49,276 bases of DNA from Gloeobacterales cyanobacterium ES-bin-313 (lineage in GTDB: Bacteria; Cyanobacteriota; Cyanobacteriia; Gloeobacterales; Gloeobacteraceae), in the NCBI GenBank assembly GCA_014379585.1, contig JACMLN010000103.1, forward strand, positions 1 through 49,276. Direction: 5' to 3'. Below, in pieces: positions 41,953-49,276 of the stretch. Numbering within the stretch: the stretch's first letter is position 1; each line of letters opens with the position of its first letter. The translations under genes were made by a program, and so were the position numbers. A model generated the notes under the pieces. The model searched no databases. It was not told the origin of the DNA and was given only the letters and a program-made list of their open reading frames with translations.

Positions 41953-42585
41953 CTATAAATTGACAAGCCCACGTTTAACAGAAACAATCACGGCTTGCGT
42001 GCGATCATTCACTCCTAGTTTGCTCAAAATGCGATTTACATGGGATTTGACAGTGCTTTCACCAATACTTAAAGCAGTGCCAATTTCTTGATTACTCAGC
42101 CCCTTCGCTATTAAACGTAGCACTTCAAGTTCACGCTCACTGAGTTCTGGATTGCTCATCCGCTGCACCAGTTTTGCCCCCACTTCAGGCGGAATGTATT
42201 GCTGACCACTATGAACCGTGCGAATCGCATTCAGCAGTTCATTCGGTTTCGCATCCTTGAGCAGGTAGCCTTTAGCGCCTGCCTGCAAGCCGCGATAAAT
42301 ATCTTCATCACCATCGTAGGTCGTTAACACGATTATTCGAGCCTGCTTAAACTCTGCACAAATCGCAGAAATGGCTTCAACTCCTGCTATCCGGGGCATT
42401 CGTAAATCCATAAGCGTCACATCAGATTGGTGTTCACGAAAAAGATCGATCGCCTGCTGTCCATCTTCTGCTTGAGCGATCACTGTCATTTCAGGATCAC
42501 GATTAATGATCGTTGCCAATCCCTGCCTGACAATGGAATGATCGTCAACAATCAGAACCTGAATTTTAGCGGACTGGCTCATCAT
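41953..42585 (-). CDS. NarL/FixJ-family response regulator
   Basis: A 210-residue response regulator. The receiver domain has the acidic pair VDDH, the phosphoacceptor Asp at about residue 60 (VTLMDLRMP), and the Lys in LLKDAKP. A LuxR-type HTH covers the last 65 residues (SERELEVLRLIAKGLSNQEIGTALSIGESTVKSHVNRILSKLG). A GTG at 42594 overlaps the kinase stop; the ATG at 42585 is my preferred start. The partner is the adjacent hybrid kinase; the operon structure (kinase first) makes this firm. Target genes are not visible. Confidence 0.93.
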   Translation of the reverse strand: MMSQSAKIQVLIVDDHSIVRQGLATIINRDPEMTVIAQAEDGQQAIDLFREHQSDVTLMDLRMPRIAGVEAISAICAEFKQARIIVLTTYDGDEDIYRGLQAGAKGYLLKDAKPNELLNAIRTVHSGQQYIPPEVGAKLVQRMSNPELSERELEVLRLIAKGLSNQEIGTALSIGESTVKSHVNRILSKLGVNDRTQAVIVSVKRGLVNL

Positions 42586-42590
42586 GAAGT

Positions 42591-45500
42591 TCACCCTTGA
42601 TTGACAGTGACAATAATTTCAGTACCTTGCCCAGGCTGGCTCTCGATTCTCAATTGCGCTCCAATTCGCTCTGCCCGTTCGCTCATTCCTAACAGTCCAA
42701 ACCCGCTACTCAAAGAAGCATTACCCAATCCAAATCCCCGCCCATTATCTTTAATACGCAAAGTACACTGAGCATCTGCATACACTAGCTCAACCCGAAT
42801 TTCATTAGCATAAGCGTATTTGATCGCGTTGGTTAAAGCCTCCTGACCAATCCGTAGTAAGTTATTCTCCACTTCAGTGGGTAGGGAATAGGCTACGCCT
42901 TGCATTTCGTAAATTAAAGCGCTGTCGGCTGCCGATCTCATTTGGGCGACAAGACGATGCAGAGCACTCTGTAAACTGCCGTCTTCCAAGAGCTGTGGGC
43001 GGAGCGCGGTCACTGACCGACGAGCTTCTGCAAGTCCAGTTCGCGCCAATTCTTCAATCATTTCCAGATGAGCCTGAGTCGCCTCGATGTCGTCTGTCAG
43101 TACTTGCCCTGCCGCTCCGACTTGCAAAAGAATGCCCGTAAAGGATTGGGCTAGCGTATCATGAATTTCTCGTGCCATGCGGTTGCGTTCATCCAAAATT
43201 GAGGCTTCTTCAGCACGTTTACGATCACTAATGTCGAGAATCACACCCAACATCTGCACAGCTTGCCCAGCATTATTATAAATGCCACGACCTCGACTCA
43301 CTAACCAATGAATACTACCATCTGGGTATACCACTCGATATTCAGTTTCATAGTCGATGTGGGTTGCCAGAGCTGTCTCAATCGTTTGCTCAACACGATC
43401 TATATCTTCTTGATGAACCTGATCGCGCCACACCTGATAGCTTTTCTCAACTTCACCTGGAACTAACCCCAGCAATCGAGCGTAGTTGTCATCCCAGCCT
43501 GATGTATTTTCCACAATGTTCCATTTCCAAGTGCCGATGTAAGAGAAGTCCATAGTTAGCCTACGTTGCTCTTCGCTCTGTCGCAGGGCGTTTTCAACTT
43601 GCTGACGCTCTTCAATCTCCTTTGAAAGGAGCAAAGTCCGCTCACTGACTTGCTGTTCCAACATTCGGTTGTAGTTGGCCAACAGGTGTTCTGTTTTTTT
43701 TCGCTCAGTGATATCTTGAAAAGCTGCGATTGCGTAAGCCACTTTTCCATGTTCGTCAAACACAGGTGAACCCCATACCTCAACTGGAATAGTCACGTTA
43801 TTCTGGCGGATATCTATATCATCTACTGTACTACTTTCGCCCCTTAATGCCTGAATAATTGGTAGTCTTTCAGTTGGATAAATTTGATCCGTTTCCATTG
43901 TATAGAATTGATAAACCTCAGCGATTTGATCCGGCGCTACAGACGGATCAATCCCCTTACCCATGAGCTGAATGCCCCGTTGATTTGCGTAGTAAGGGCG
44001 ACCCGCTGCGTCGATGATGCCAATGCCAACCGGAATCGCTTCTAGAAATTGAGTCATCTGACTTTCGCTTCTGCGTAACTTTGCATAGAGTTTGGCATTT
44101 TCAATTGCAATGGCCGCTTGGGTTGATAATAGATGTAGAACTTGTATTCGATTATGTGTAAATGCCCCAGCTGCTAATTGATTTTCCAGATACAAGACTC
44201 CAACAAGCTTGCTTTGATTCAGCAGCGGGAAGCATAATATTGATTGAGTTTGATTTTGCTGAATGTAGGGATCATGGGCGAAATTACCTTCACGAGTGGC
44301 ATCACTTAAAATGACAGGTTCATGAGTACGAATCACGTACTGGACAATTGATTCAGACAAGCAATTTGTGGTTGGAATTGTTTGCAAGACTCGTATCGAA
44401 CAGACCTGCTCTCTTGTATTAAATTCACAAGCAGCTTGGATCGCCCATGCGCCTGCGTTTTCCAAAAGGAGATACCCGGTTTGCGCTCCAGCATTCTCGA
44501 TTAAGATCTGCATCAAGGAATTGAGCAACCGATCTAGTTCAATTTCATTCGAAATCGCCTGAGATGCTTTCAAGACAGCTGCTAAGTTGAAAGCACTGTC
44601 TGAGCGGCTAGAAGTGCTTCCAGAAGGAGCGTGGATTGTCGAATAAGCCATCCTTGAGGGCTGAGGAAAGAACTGCGGGTATCGCGTTTCTAAATCTTTC
44701 ACCTTAGCCGTTGCCCCCCAACGTTCGTAGCAGTAGTGGGCTTCTTTCATATAGGTTTGGGCGAACTTTTCTCTGCCGCGAGATAAGTAAAACTTGGCGG
44801 CTAATTCATAGGTTAAGGCTTCTTCTTGAAGATACTCATTATCTCTAGCGCCTTGAATCGCCTGTTCATACAATTCTTCTGCTTCAAAAAGTTGACCTAA
44901 GATCCGTGCTTTCTCTGCTTCAACTAATTCGTACTTATGTTGAAAATTTACTGGGGCGGAATATGCCCATTTCTGCATCTTCGCCTGGTTGTTATTTATT
45001 TTGAGCAACAAATGTTCTTGTTCTACAGATGAAATAGACTGATACAGCTGTATCTGTGCTAAAGAGTCGTAGAAATAAAATAGAGATACTGAAAAAGTTC
45101 CTGCTACTCCGTCTAAATAAAGTTCAGCTTGAGAAGCATACTCTACTGCTTGGGGAAAATCTTCAAATAAATAATTTAGAGTAAGCTTATCTAAAAACAG
45201 ATAGTAAAGGTGAGTTCTATCATTTGCTTCAAGGTGGATTGGCAAAAAATGCTCTTCATTATAGTGATCACCGAGTAGCCGACCTGGATTTTCAACTTGT
45301 TCTAATAAGTTAAAGGCAACTTGTTGCAGTCTACGAAAGTAAATTAAAATATTTTCCTGTTTGAACTGAGCTAGAACATCACTATATATCTTGATCGCTG
45401 ATGTAACTTTTGTTAATTCTAAACCAGCAAAATATAAGTACAAACAGCGAAAGCCAGCAGCATACATACTAAACTCTAAATCTCCAATTTCTAGCCCAGT

Positions 45501-48500
45501 CTCATAGGTTTCTTGAAGTAATGGTAAGGTATGCCTGATATGGGCTTTACAGTGCATAAGGTGTGCTGCAACCATCTCTGTGACCTTAGGCTTAAATTTT
45601 TTGCTATCTAATTGCTTAGTTAAGCCAAGTGCCAATTCACCGAATTGGTAAGCTCTTTCAAAATCTCCCATGATTCCATTCAGAATTACTCCACCATAAG
45701 CAGCATAGGCAAAAGTTGAAGAAGAAGTATTTCCATACTGAACTGATAAATTTGTTTGTTCTAATATAATCAGCGGCAATAATAAAGGAGCAGATTGAAA
45801 GGCAGCTCCAACCAGGCTAGATAAAATCTGCATGGCAGCCAGCTTGTCTGGCTTTTTCATTAATGGAAGCTCCAGCAAATCTTTTATATCTATGGCATTA
45901 AAGTAATCTACTGTCTCTTCTAACTGCTCTTGAACATCAGCTTCTATTGGTGCTTTTGGAATAGCAACACCCAGCAACTCTAAGACTTCTAAACCAATTT
46001 TAATTGCCTCGACTTGTCTACCTTGCACCATGCAATTTTGAATTTTAGTTTCATAGACTTCTATTTTATCCAGAACAGTATTTGCATGTTTTAGAACAAC
46101 GCTCGCCCAGTGTTCCATTTGTTGAAAGTCGCCACATAGATATGCTGCTTTTGCTGCATCTTTGTGCAGTGCCAAGGTCAGAGCATATTGAAATTGCCAG
46201 CTATCGGCAACCAGTAATGCTATTCCTGTTACTAAATACTGTTGTGCAGCACTGTGGGCTAATGTTTTTTGGGCTTTCTGCCCTGCAATTAAATTCAGCT
46301 TGGCTATTCTGTCTCGATGCTGTTGATTTACGACTAGATTACGACCTAGGTTAAGGTGATCAATCACCTCAAATAAGTTATAAGGTATAGTTTCAGGCTC
46401 ACTGCTTTGCAGCAAAAGGCAACCAATTTGTAAGTGAACAGCCTGTTTCTGTTCCTCTGCAATTAGCGTATAAGCAGCTTGCTGTAAGCGATCATGCGAA
46501 AACTTGTAATTCTGAATTAATAGATTCTCATCTAACTCTGAGGTAGATAGTATCAACTCCGACTGAATTACTGTTGAAAGTTCTGAAAAAATTTCAACCG
46601 CTGCTCGCTCACAGATCGCTGAGAGTGTCGCTAAATCAAACTCAGCACCGATACATGCCGCTAAACGCAAGACCCTTTGAGTTTGCTCCGGCAGTTGTTT
46701 CAGCTTCTGGATCATTAACTCCACCACATTGTCGGTAATATTTTTTGCTTTAATCTGCTTAACGTCCCATTGCCAACGTTGTTGATTAATATTGAAGGTT
46801 ATGAGATCTTGCGCGTGGAGTATTTTGAGAAATTCATTGGTAAAGTAGGGATTGCCGTTTGTTTTACGCCATACTAATTCTGCTAAAGGCGCGATTAGTT
46901 CAGTAGGTGCGTGCAAGGTCTCAGAGATGAGTTGAGATACTGCCCCCAATGTTAGCGGAGCTAACATGATCTGATGAATCGTAATAGTTTCTAGCTTCAG
47001 TTTGTCTATTGTGGCAATGAGCGGATGCGCTTGGTTTACTTCATTATCCCGATAAGCTCCAATTAAAAGCAAGGATTGTGTCGCACGGTCGCTCAGGATT
47101 AATTCAATGAGTTTAAGAGTGGCTGAATCTGCCCATTGCAAATCATCTAGAAAAATAACCAAAGGATGCTCATAGGAACAACAGGCTCGAATGAACTTTT
47201 GAAAGACAAAGTTAAACCGATTTTGCGCCTCAGTTGAGCCAACTTCAGGTAGGGGTGGCTGCTTGCCCACAATCAATTCAACTTCTGGGATCACATCAAT
47301 AACCAGTTGTCCGTTGCTTCCCAAGGCGTTTAGAAGCTGTGAACGCCATGCTTGCACTTGCTCTTCAGGTTCACTAAGCAGATACAAGACCAACTTTCGT
47401 AGGGCATCCACGATCGCACTGTAGGGAATATTGCGCTGAAATTGATCAAACTTACCCCAGATAAAATAGCCGCGCATTTTAGTTATTGGTCGATACAGTT
47501 CCTGCACCAACGCTGATTTACCAATCCCAGCATAACCAGAGACCAATATCATCTCAATGTTGCATTGAGAATTTTTTGCTTCGCCGCCATTTACTCTTTC
47601 GGTTACTCTGTCAAACGCCGTCAATAATGCTCCAACTTCTGCTTCGCGTCCATATAATTTCTGAGGAATTCGGAACTGATCCGATACATCTTGCAGACCT
47701 AGTTGAATGTGATCAATATGACCACTTTTATCTAATTGAGCTGCAATAGCTTCTAAATCAGCTTTGAGACCCCAGTTACTCTGATAGCGATCCTCTGCAT
47801 TTTTCGCCATCAGTTTCATCACAATGTCTGAAACAGGTTTGGGGATTGATGCATTCAGCTCATGGGCAGGAAGAGGCGATTTGGCAATGTGGCAATGCAC
47901 TAGCTCCAGAATGTCAGTAGTAGGAAATGGCAACTGTCCGGTGAGCAGCTCATAGAAGGTTACTCCAAGCGAGTAGAAATCAGTACGGTAATCAATCAGG
48001 CGGTTCATGCGCCCGGTTTGCTCTGGTGACAGGTAAGCGATTGTTCCCTCTAAAACATAGGGACTTTTGAATGCCGGATTCGTACGACTAAAGCGGGTGG
48101 CAATACCAAAGTCAATGATTTTGACGACATTAGTGTGGGAGTTGAGGACAATATTGCCAGGATTGATATCCCGATGAATAACGCTGGAAGCATGGATTCG
48201 TCCCAGAATATCAGTGAGGTTGATCGCAAGTTTCAGAAAAACAGACAAAGGCATAGGGCAGAAGTCCGGATGCTGCCGTATCCAGTGCTCTAAAGACTCC
48301 CCACCGAAATCTTCTAGGAGGATGACAAGAGTACGCTGATAATCTTTCTGGCTATACGCCTTGACCACTCCCTCCAGATTGAGAGATCGGGTAATTTGAT
48401 ATTCCTGTCTATAACGGGTTATTTCTTGGGGAGAAGGATAATCTTGCTTGAGCAATTTGGCGACGATCGCCAACCCATCGGCTCGGATGCCCCGATAAAC

Positions 48501-48560
48501 CACAGAACTAGCACTTTCAAAGATCTTGGCGTGAAGGTCAATACCCGGTAGAACATGCAT
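42591..48560 (-). CDS. Ser/Thr kinase-AAA-GAF-PAS-histidine kinase hybrid
   Basis: A 1989-residue multidomain sensor. Order: a Ser/Thr kinase domain (about residues 1-270; Lys35, HRDINPGN with D131, IIDFG with D150); an AAA/STAND-type NTPase (Walker A GYAGIGKS at about 342, Walker B VIFLDDLQWAD at about 470); a long TPR-like helical region (about 700-1300); GAF (about 1370-1510); PAS (about 1530-1660); a second PAS (about 1680-1785); and a HisKA_3/HATPase_c histidine kinase with H1800 in REIHDTLAQSF and an N-box NAIKYA. This architecture is common in filamentous cyanobacteria. It would receive input from several stimuli and phosphorylate the neighbouring regulator. Its stop lies within a few bases of the regulator start. 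Confidence 0.95.
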   Translation of the reverse strand: MHVLPGIDLHAKIFESASSVVYRGIRADGLAIVAKLLKQDYPSPQEITRYRQEYQITRSLNLEGVVKAYSQKDYQRTLVILLEDFGGESLEHWIRQHPDFCPMPLSVFLKLAINLTDILGRIHASSVIHRDINPGNIVLNSHTNVVKIIDFGIATRFSRTNPAFKSPYVLEGTIAYLSPEQTGRMNRLIDYRTDFYSLGVTFYELLTGQLPFPTTDILELVHCHIAKSPLPAHELNASIPKPVSDIVMKLMAKNAEDRYQSNWGLKADLEAIAAQLDKSGHIDHIQLGLQDVSDQFRIPQKLYGREAEVGALLTAFDRVTERVNGGEAKNSQCNIEMILVSGYAGIGKSALVQELYRPITKMRGYFIWGKFDQFQRNIPYSAIVDALRKLVLYLLSEPEEQVQAWRSQLLNALGSNGQLVIDVIPEVELIVGKQPPLPEVGSTEAQNRFNFVFQKFIRACCSYEHPLVIFLDDLQWADSATLKLIELILSDRATQSLLLIGAYRDNEVNQAHPLIATIDKLKLETITIHQIMLAPLTLGAVSQLISETLHAPTELIAPLAELVWRKTNGNPYFTNEFLKILHAQDLITFNINQQRWQWDVKQIKAKNITDNVVELMIQKLKQLPEQTQRVLRLAACIGAEFDLATLSAICERAAVEIFSELSTVIQSELILSTSELDENLLIQNYKFSHDRLQQAAYTLIAEEQKQAVHLQIGCLLLQSSEPETIPYNLFEVIDHLNLGRNLVVNQQHRDRIAKLNLIAGQKAQKTLAHSAAQQYLVTGIALLVADSWQFQYALTLALHKDAAKAAYLCGDFQQMEHWASVVLKHANTVLDKIEVYETKIQNCMVQGRQVEAIKIGLEVLELLGVAIPKAPIEADVQEQLEETVDYFNAIDIKDLLELPLMKKPDKLAAMQILSSLVGAAFQSAPLLLPLIILEQTNLSVQYGNTSSSTFAYAAYGGVILNGIMGDFERAYQFGELALGLTKQLDSKKFKPKVTEMVAAHLMHCKAHIRHTLPLLQETYETGLEIGDLEFSMYAAGFRCLYLYFAGLELTKVTSAIKIYSDVLAQFKQENILIYFRRLQQVAFNLLEQVENPGRLLGDHYNEEHFLPIHLEANDRTHLYYLFLDKLTLNYLFEDFPQAVEYASQAELYLDGVAGTFSVSLFYFYDSLAQIQLYQSISSVEQEHLLLKINNNQAKMQKWAYSAPVNFQHKYELVEAEKARILGQLFEAEELYEQAIQGARDNEYLQEEALTYELAAKFYLSRGREKFAQTYMKEAHYCYERWGATAKVKDLETRYPQFFPQPSRMAYSTIHAPSGSTSSRSDSAFNLAAVLKASQAISNEIELDRLLNSLMQILIENAGAQTGYLLLENAGAWAIQAACEFNTREQVCSIRVLQTIPTTNCLSESIVQYVIRTHEPVILSDATREGNFAHDPYIQQNQTQSILCFPLLNQSKLVGVLYLENQLAAGAFTHNRIQVLHLLSTQAAIAIENAKLYAKLRRSESQMTQFLEAIPVGIGIIDAAGRPYYANQRGIQLMGKGIDPSVAPDQIAEVYQFYTMETDQIYPTERLPIIQALRGESSTVDDIDIRQNNVTIPVEVWGSPVFDEHGKVAYAIAAFQDITERKKTEHLLANYNRMLEQQVSERTLLLSKEIEERQQVENALRQSEEQRRLTMDFSYIGTWKWNIVENTSGWDDNYARLLGLVPGEVEKSYQVWRDQVHQEDIDRVEQTIETALATHIDYETEYRVVYPDGSIHWLVSRGRGIYNNAGQAVQMLGVILDISDRKRAEEASILDERNRMAREIHDTLAQSFTGILLQVGAAGQVLTDDIEATQAHLEMIEELARTGLAEARRSVTALRPQLLEDGSLQSALHRLVAQMRSAADSALIYEMQGVAYSLPTEVENNLLRIGQEALTNAIKYAYANEIRVELVYADAQCTLRIKDNGRGFGLGNASLSSGFGLLGMSERAERIGAQLRIESQPGQGTEIIVTVNQG

Positions 48561-48847
48561 AGAGCTTCTCTAGATATGTATGATGTAGCATGTCTTTTAA
48601 ATCTGAATTAAATTTCCAGATTTAAAAATCAAATGCAACAGGTGTGAGGCTGAGTACCCTTCATGCGGTCTTCACAAATCATACAAGCTGATGTTCAGAA
48701 ATATCAATGCTCAAATACTAAGTGAGAGTGGCAAAGCGTAACCATCACACCGAGATTGCCAATTTCTAGGGAGTGCTTCTTGCATCTATTTCACTAAGAT
48801 TTTCCAGTCTCAGTTACATTGAAACTGGGGAAATAGTTACTGCCAGG
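48561..48847. other. intergenic stretch upstream of the hybrid kinase
   Basis: No gene recognised on either strand. AT-rich DNA just before 48560 probably carries the kinase promoter. Confidence 0.4.
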
Positions 48848-49276
48848 TCAAGCGAGCAGGTGCAGCGATTCATCCCAGAGCCGATCGGCATTGTCTGGAT
48901 TCAGGGCGTAGGGGGCAACTCCGCTCATATAGCCGTTCCCATTAGTGACGAGAGTGGCTTCATTGCAGTCCTCGAAATAGCGTCCGCCAACGCCCTTTAG
49001 TAACGGAGAGGTTGCCAACAGAACGGAAGCTGCCGCACCCTGCTCTATTGTCTTCTGCCGCTCAGGTGGGGTTCTAAGACCGTCCGTATGACGCTGGAGG
49101 TTGGTTGCGATCGCCCCGGGATCAGGGCATTAGCAGTAATGCCATCCTTGAACCAGCGCGCAGTAGCACCCACAGCAAAGAGGATGCTTGCGGTCTTGGA
49201 CTGTCCATACGCCAACCACGGATCATAAGGACGGAACATGAAGTGAATATCATCGAACACAATGGGCGACATCAGG
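48848..49276 (-). pseudogene. SDR (partial, runs off right edge, frameshifted)
   Basis: Entering from the right edge, the frame reads SPIVFDDIHF, then LAYGQSKTASILFAVGATARW (the SDR YxxxK region) and ITANALIPG, and then goes out of frame. One base inserted in the run of four G (plus strand 49114-49117, next to a HIP1 site) restores ATNLQRHTDGLRTPPE, SVLLATSPLLKGVGGRYFED and ALNPDNADRLWDESLHLL to a stop at 48848. The C-terminal half is fully SDR-like (retinol-dehydrogenase-type). Being in a homopolymer, a sequencing error is quite possible. Confidence 0.75.

Noticed and set aside
1-49276. CRISPR array, tRNA, rRNA or riboswitch
   Set aside because: I looked for regular repeat-spacer spacing, cloverleaf arms and known conserved RNA cores and found none I could support.

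Overview
The window is about 49 kb of bacterial accessory DNA, most likely cyanobacterial. The lineage call rests on scattered HIP1 octamers (GCGATCGC, for example at 3057, 11512, 31644, 37256 and 49107), a very large Ser/Thr-kinase/histidine-kinase hybrid of the kind filamentous cyanobacteria carry, an IS200/IS605-type element with only tnpB, and a small protein at 31502-31825 of a type I associate with cyanobacteria. I see no rRNA, tRNA or CRISPR array and no core housekeeping cluster. Several broken genes and insertion-sequence remnants suggest a plasmid or a fluid genomic region.

Layout. 0.3-1.0 kb: a small secreted Cys-rich protein overlapping a small acidic protein. 1.1-2.6 kb: an amidase. 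3.3-4.2 kb: a GC-rich alpha/beta hydrolase that looks imported. 4.7-6.6 kb: a tightly overlapping arsenic operon, arsR-arsI-arsC-aqpS, with a perfect palindromic operator over the arsR start codon. 6.9-8.6 kb: umuDC (error-prone polymerase V). 9.0-11.9 kb: a repeat-bearing alpha/beta hydrolase and a small partner. 11.9-13.9 kb: a plasmid-like module (frameshifted DUF4326-like gene, a 205-aa conserved protein, a small protein, ssb) joined to a remnant of rtcB. 13.9-18.0 kb: a SOUL haem-binding protein, three co-directed small genes whose junctions look a little like integron cassettes, and a tyrosine recombinase. 18.6-22.3 kb: a membrane protein, an IS3-type orfA remnant, a Rieske oxygenase and a divergent TetR regulator whose C-terminus carries an IS1-type zinc ribbon. 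23.3-26.1 kb: an exported protein with 14 Kelch repeats.

26.4-31.8 kb holds small-molecule redox genes (an SDR without the usual Tyr, a SnoaL-like protein, an F420-reductase-like protein with a divergent LysR regulator, an NAD-dependent epimerase) with a truncated LysR and a frameshifted membrane-protein gene. A TehA-like channel and the tnpB element follow (31.9-34.2 kb). From 34.3 to 48.6 kb everything reads leftwards: DUF6130, DUF302, an SDR, four hydrolases of different types, Dps, a MOSC protein, a DsbA-like protein with a single active-site Cys, and then a NarL-type response regulator with its 1989-aa hybrid sensor kinase. This reads as a detoxification/oxidant-stress island with a signalling system at its upstream end. 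That the kinase controls the island is inference only. The right edge cuts an SDR gene that carries a frameshift in a G run.

The most noteworthy points are the compact arsenic operon without a visible efflux pump and with a probably leaderless arsR, the TetR-zinc-ribbon fusion, the rtcB remnant at the start of ssb, the repeat-hydrolase pair, and the possible cassette array next to a recombinase.
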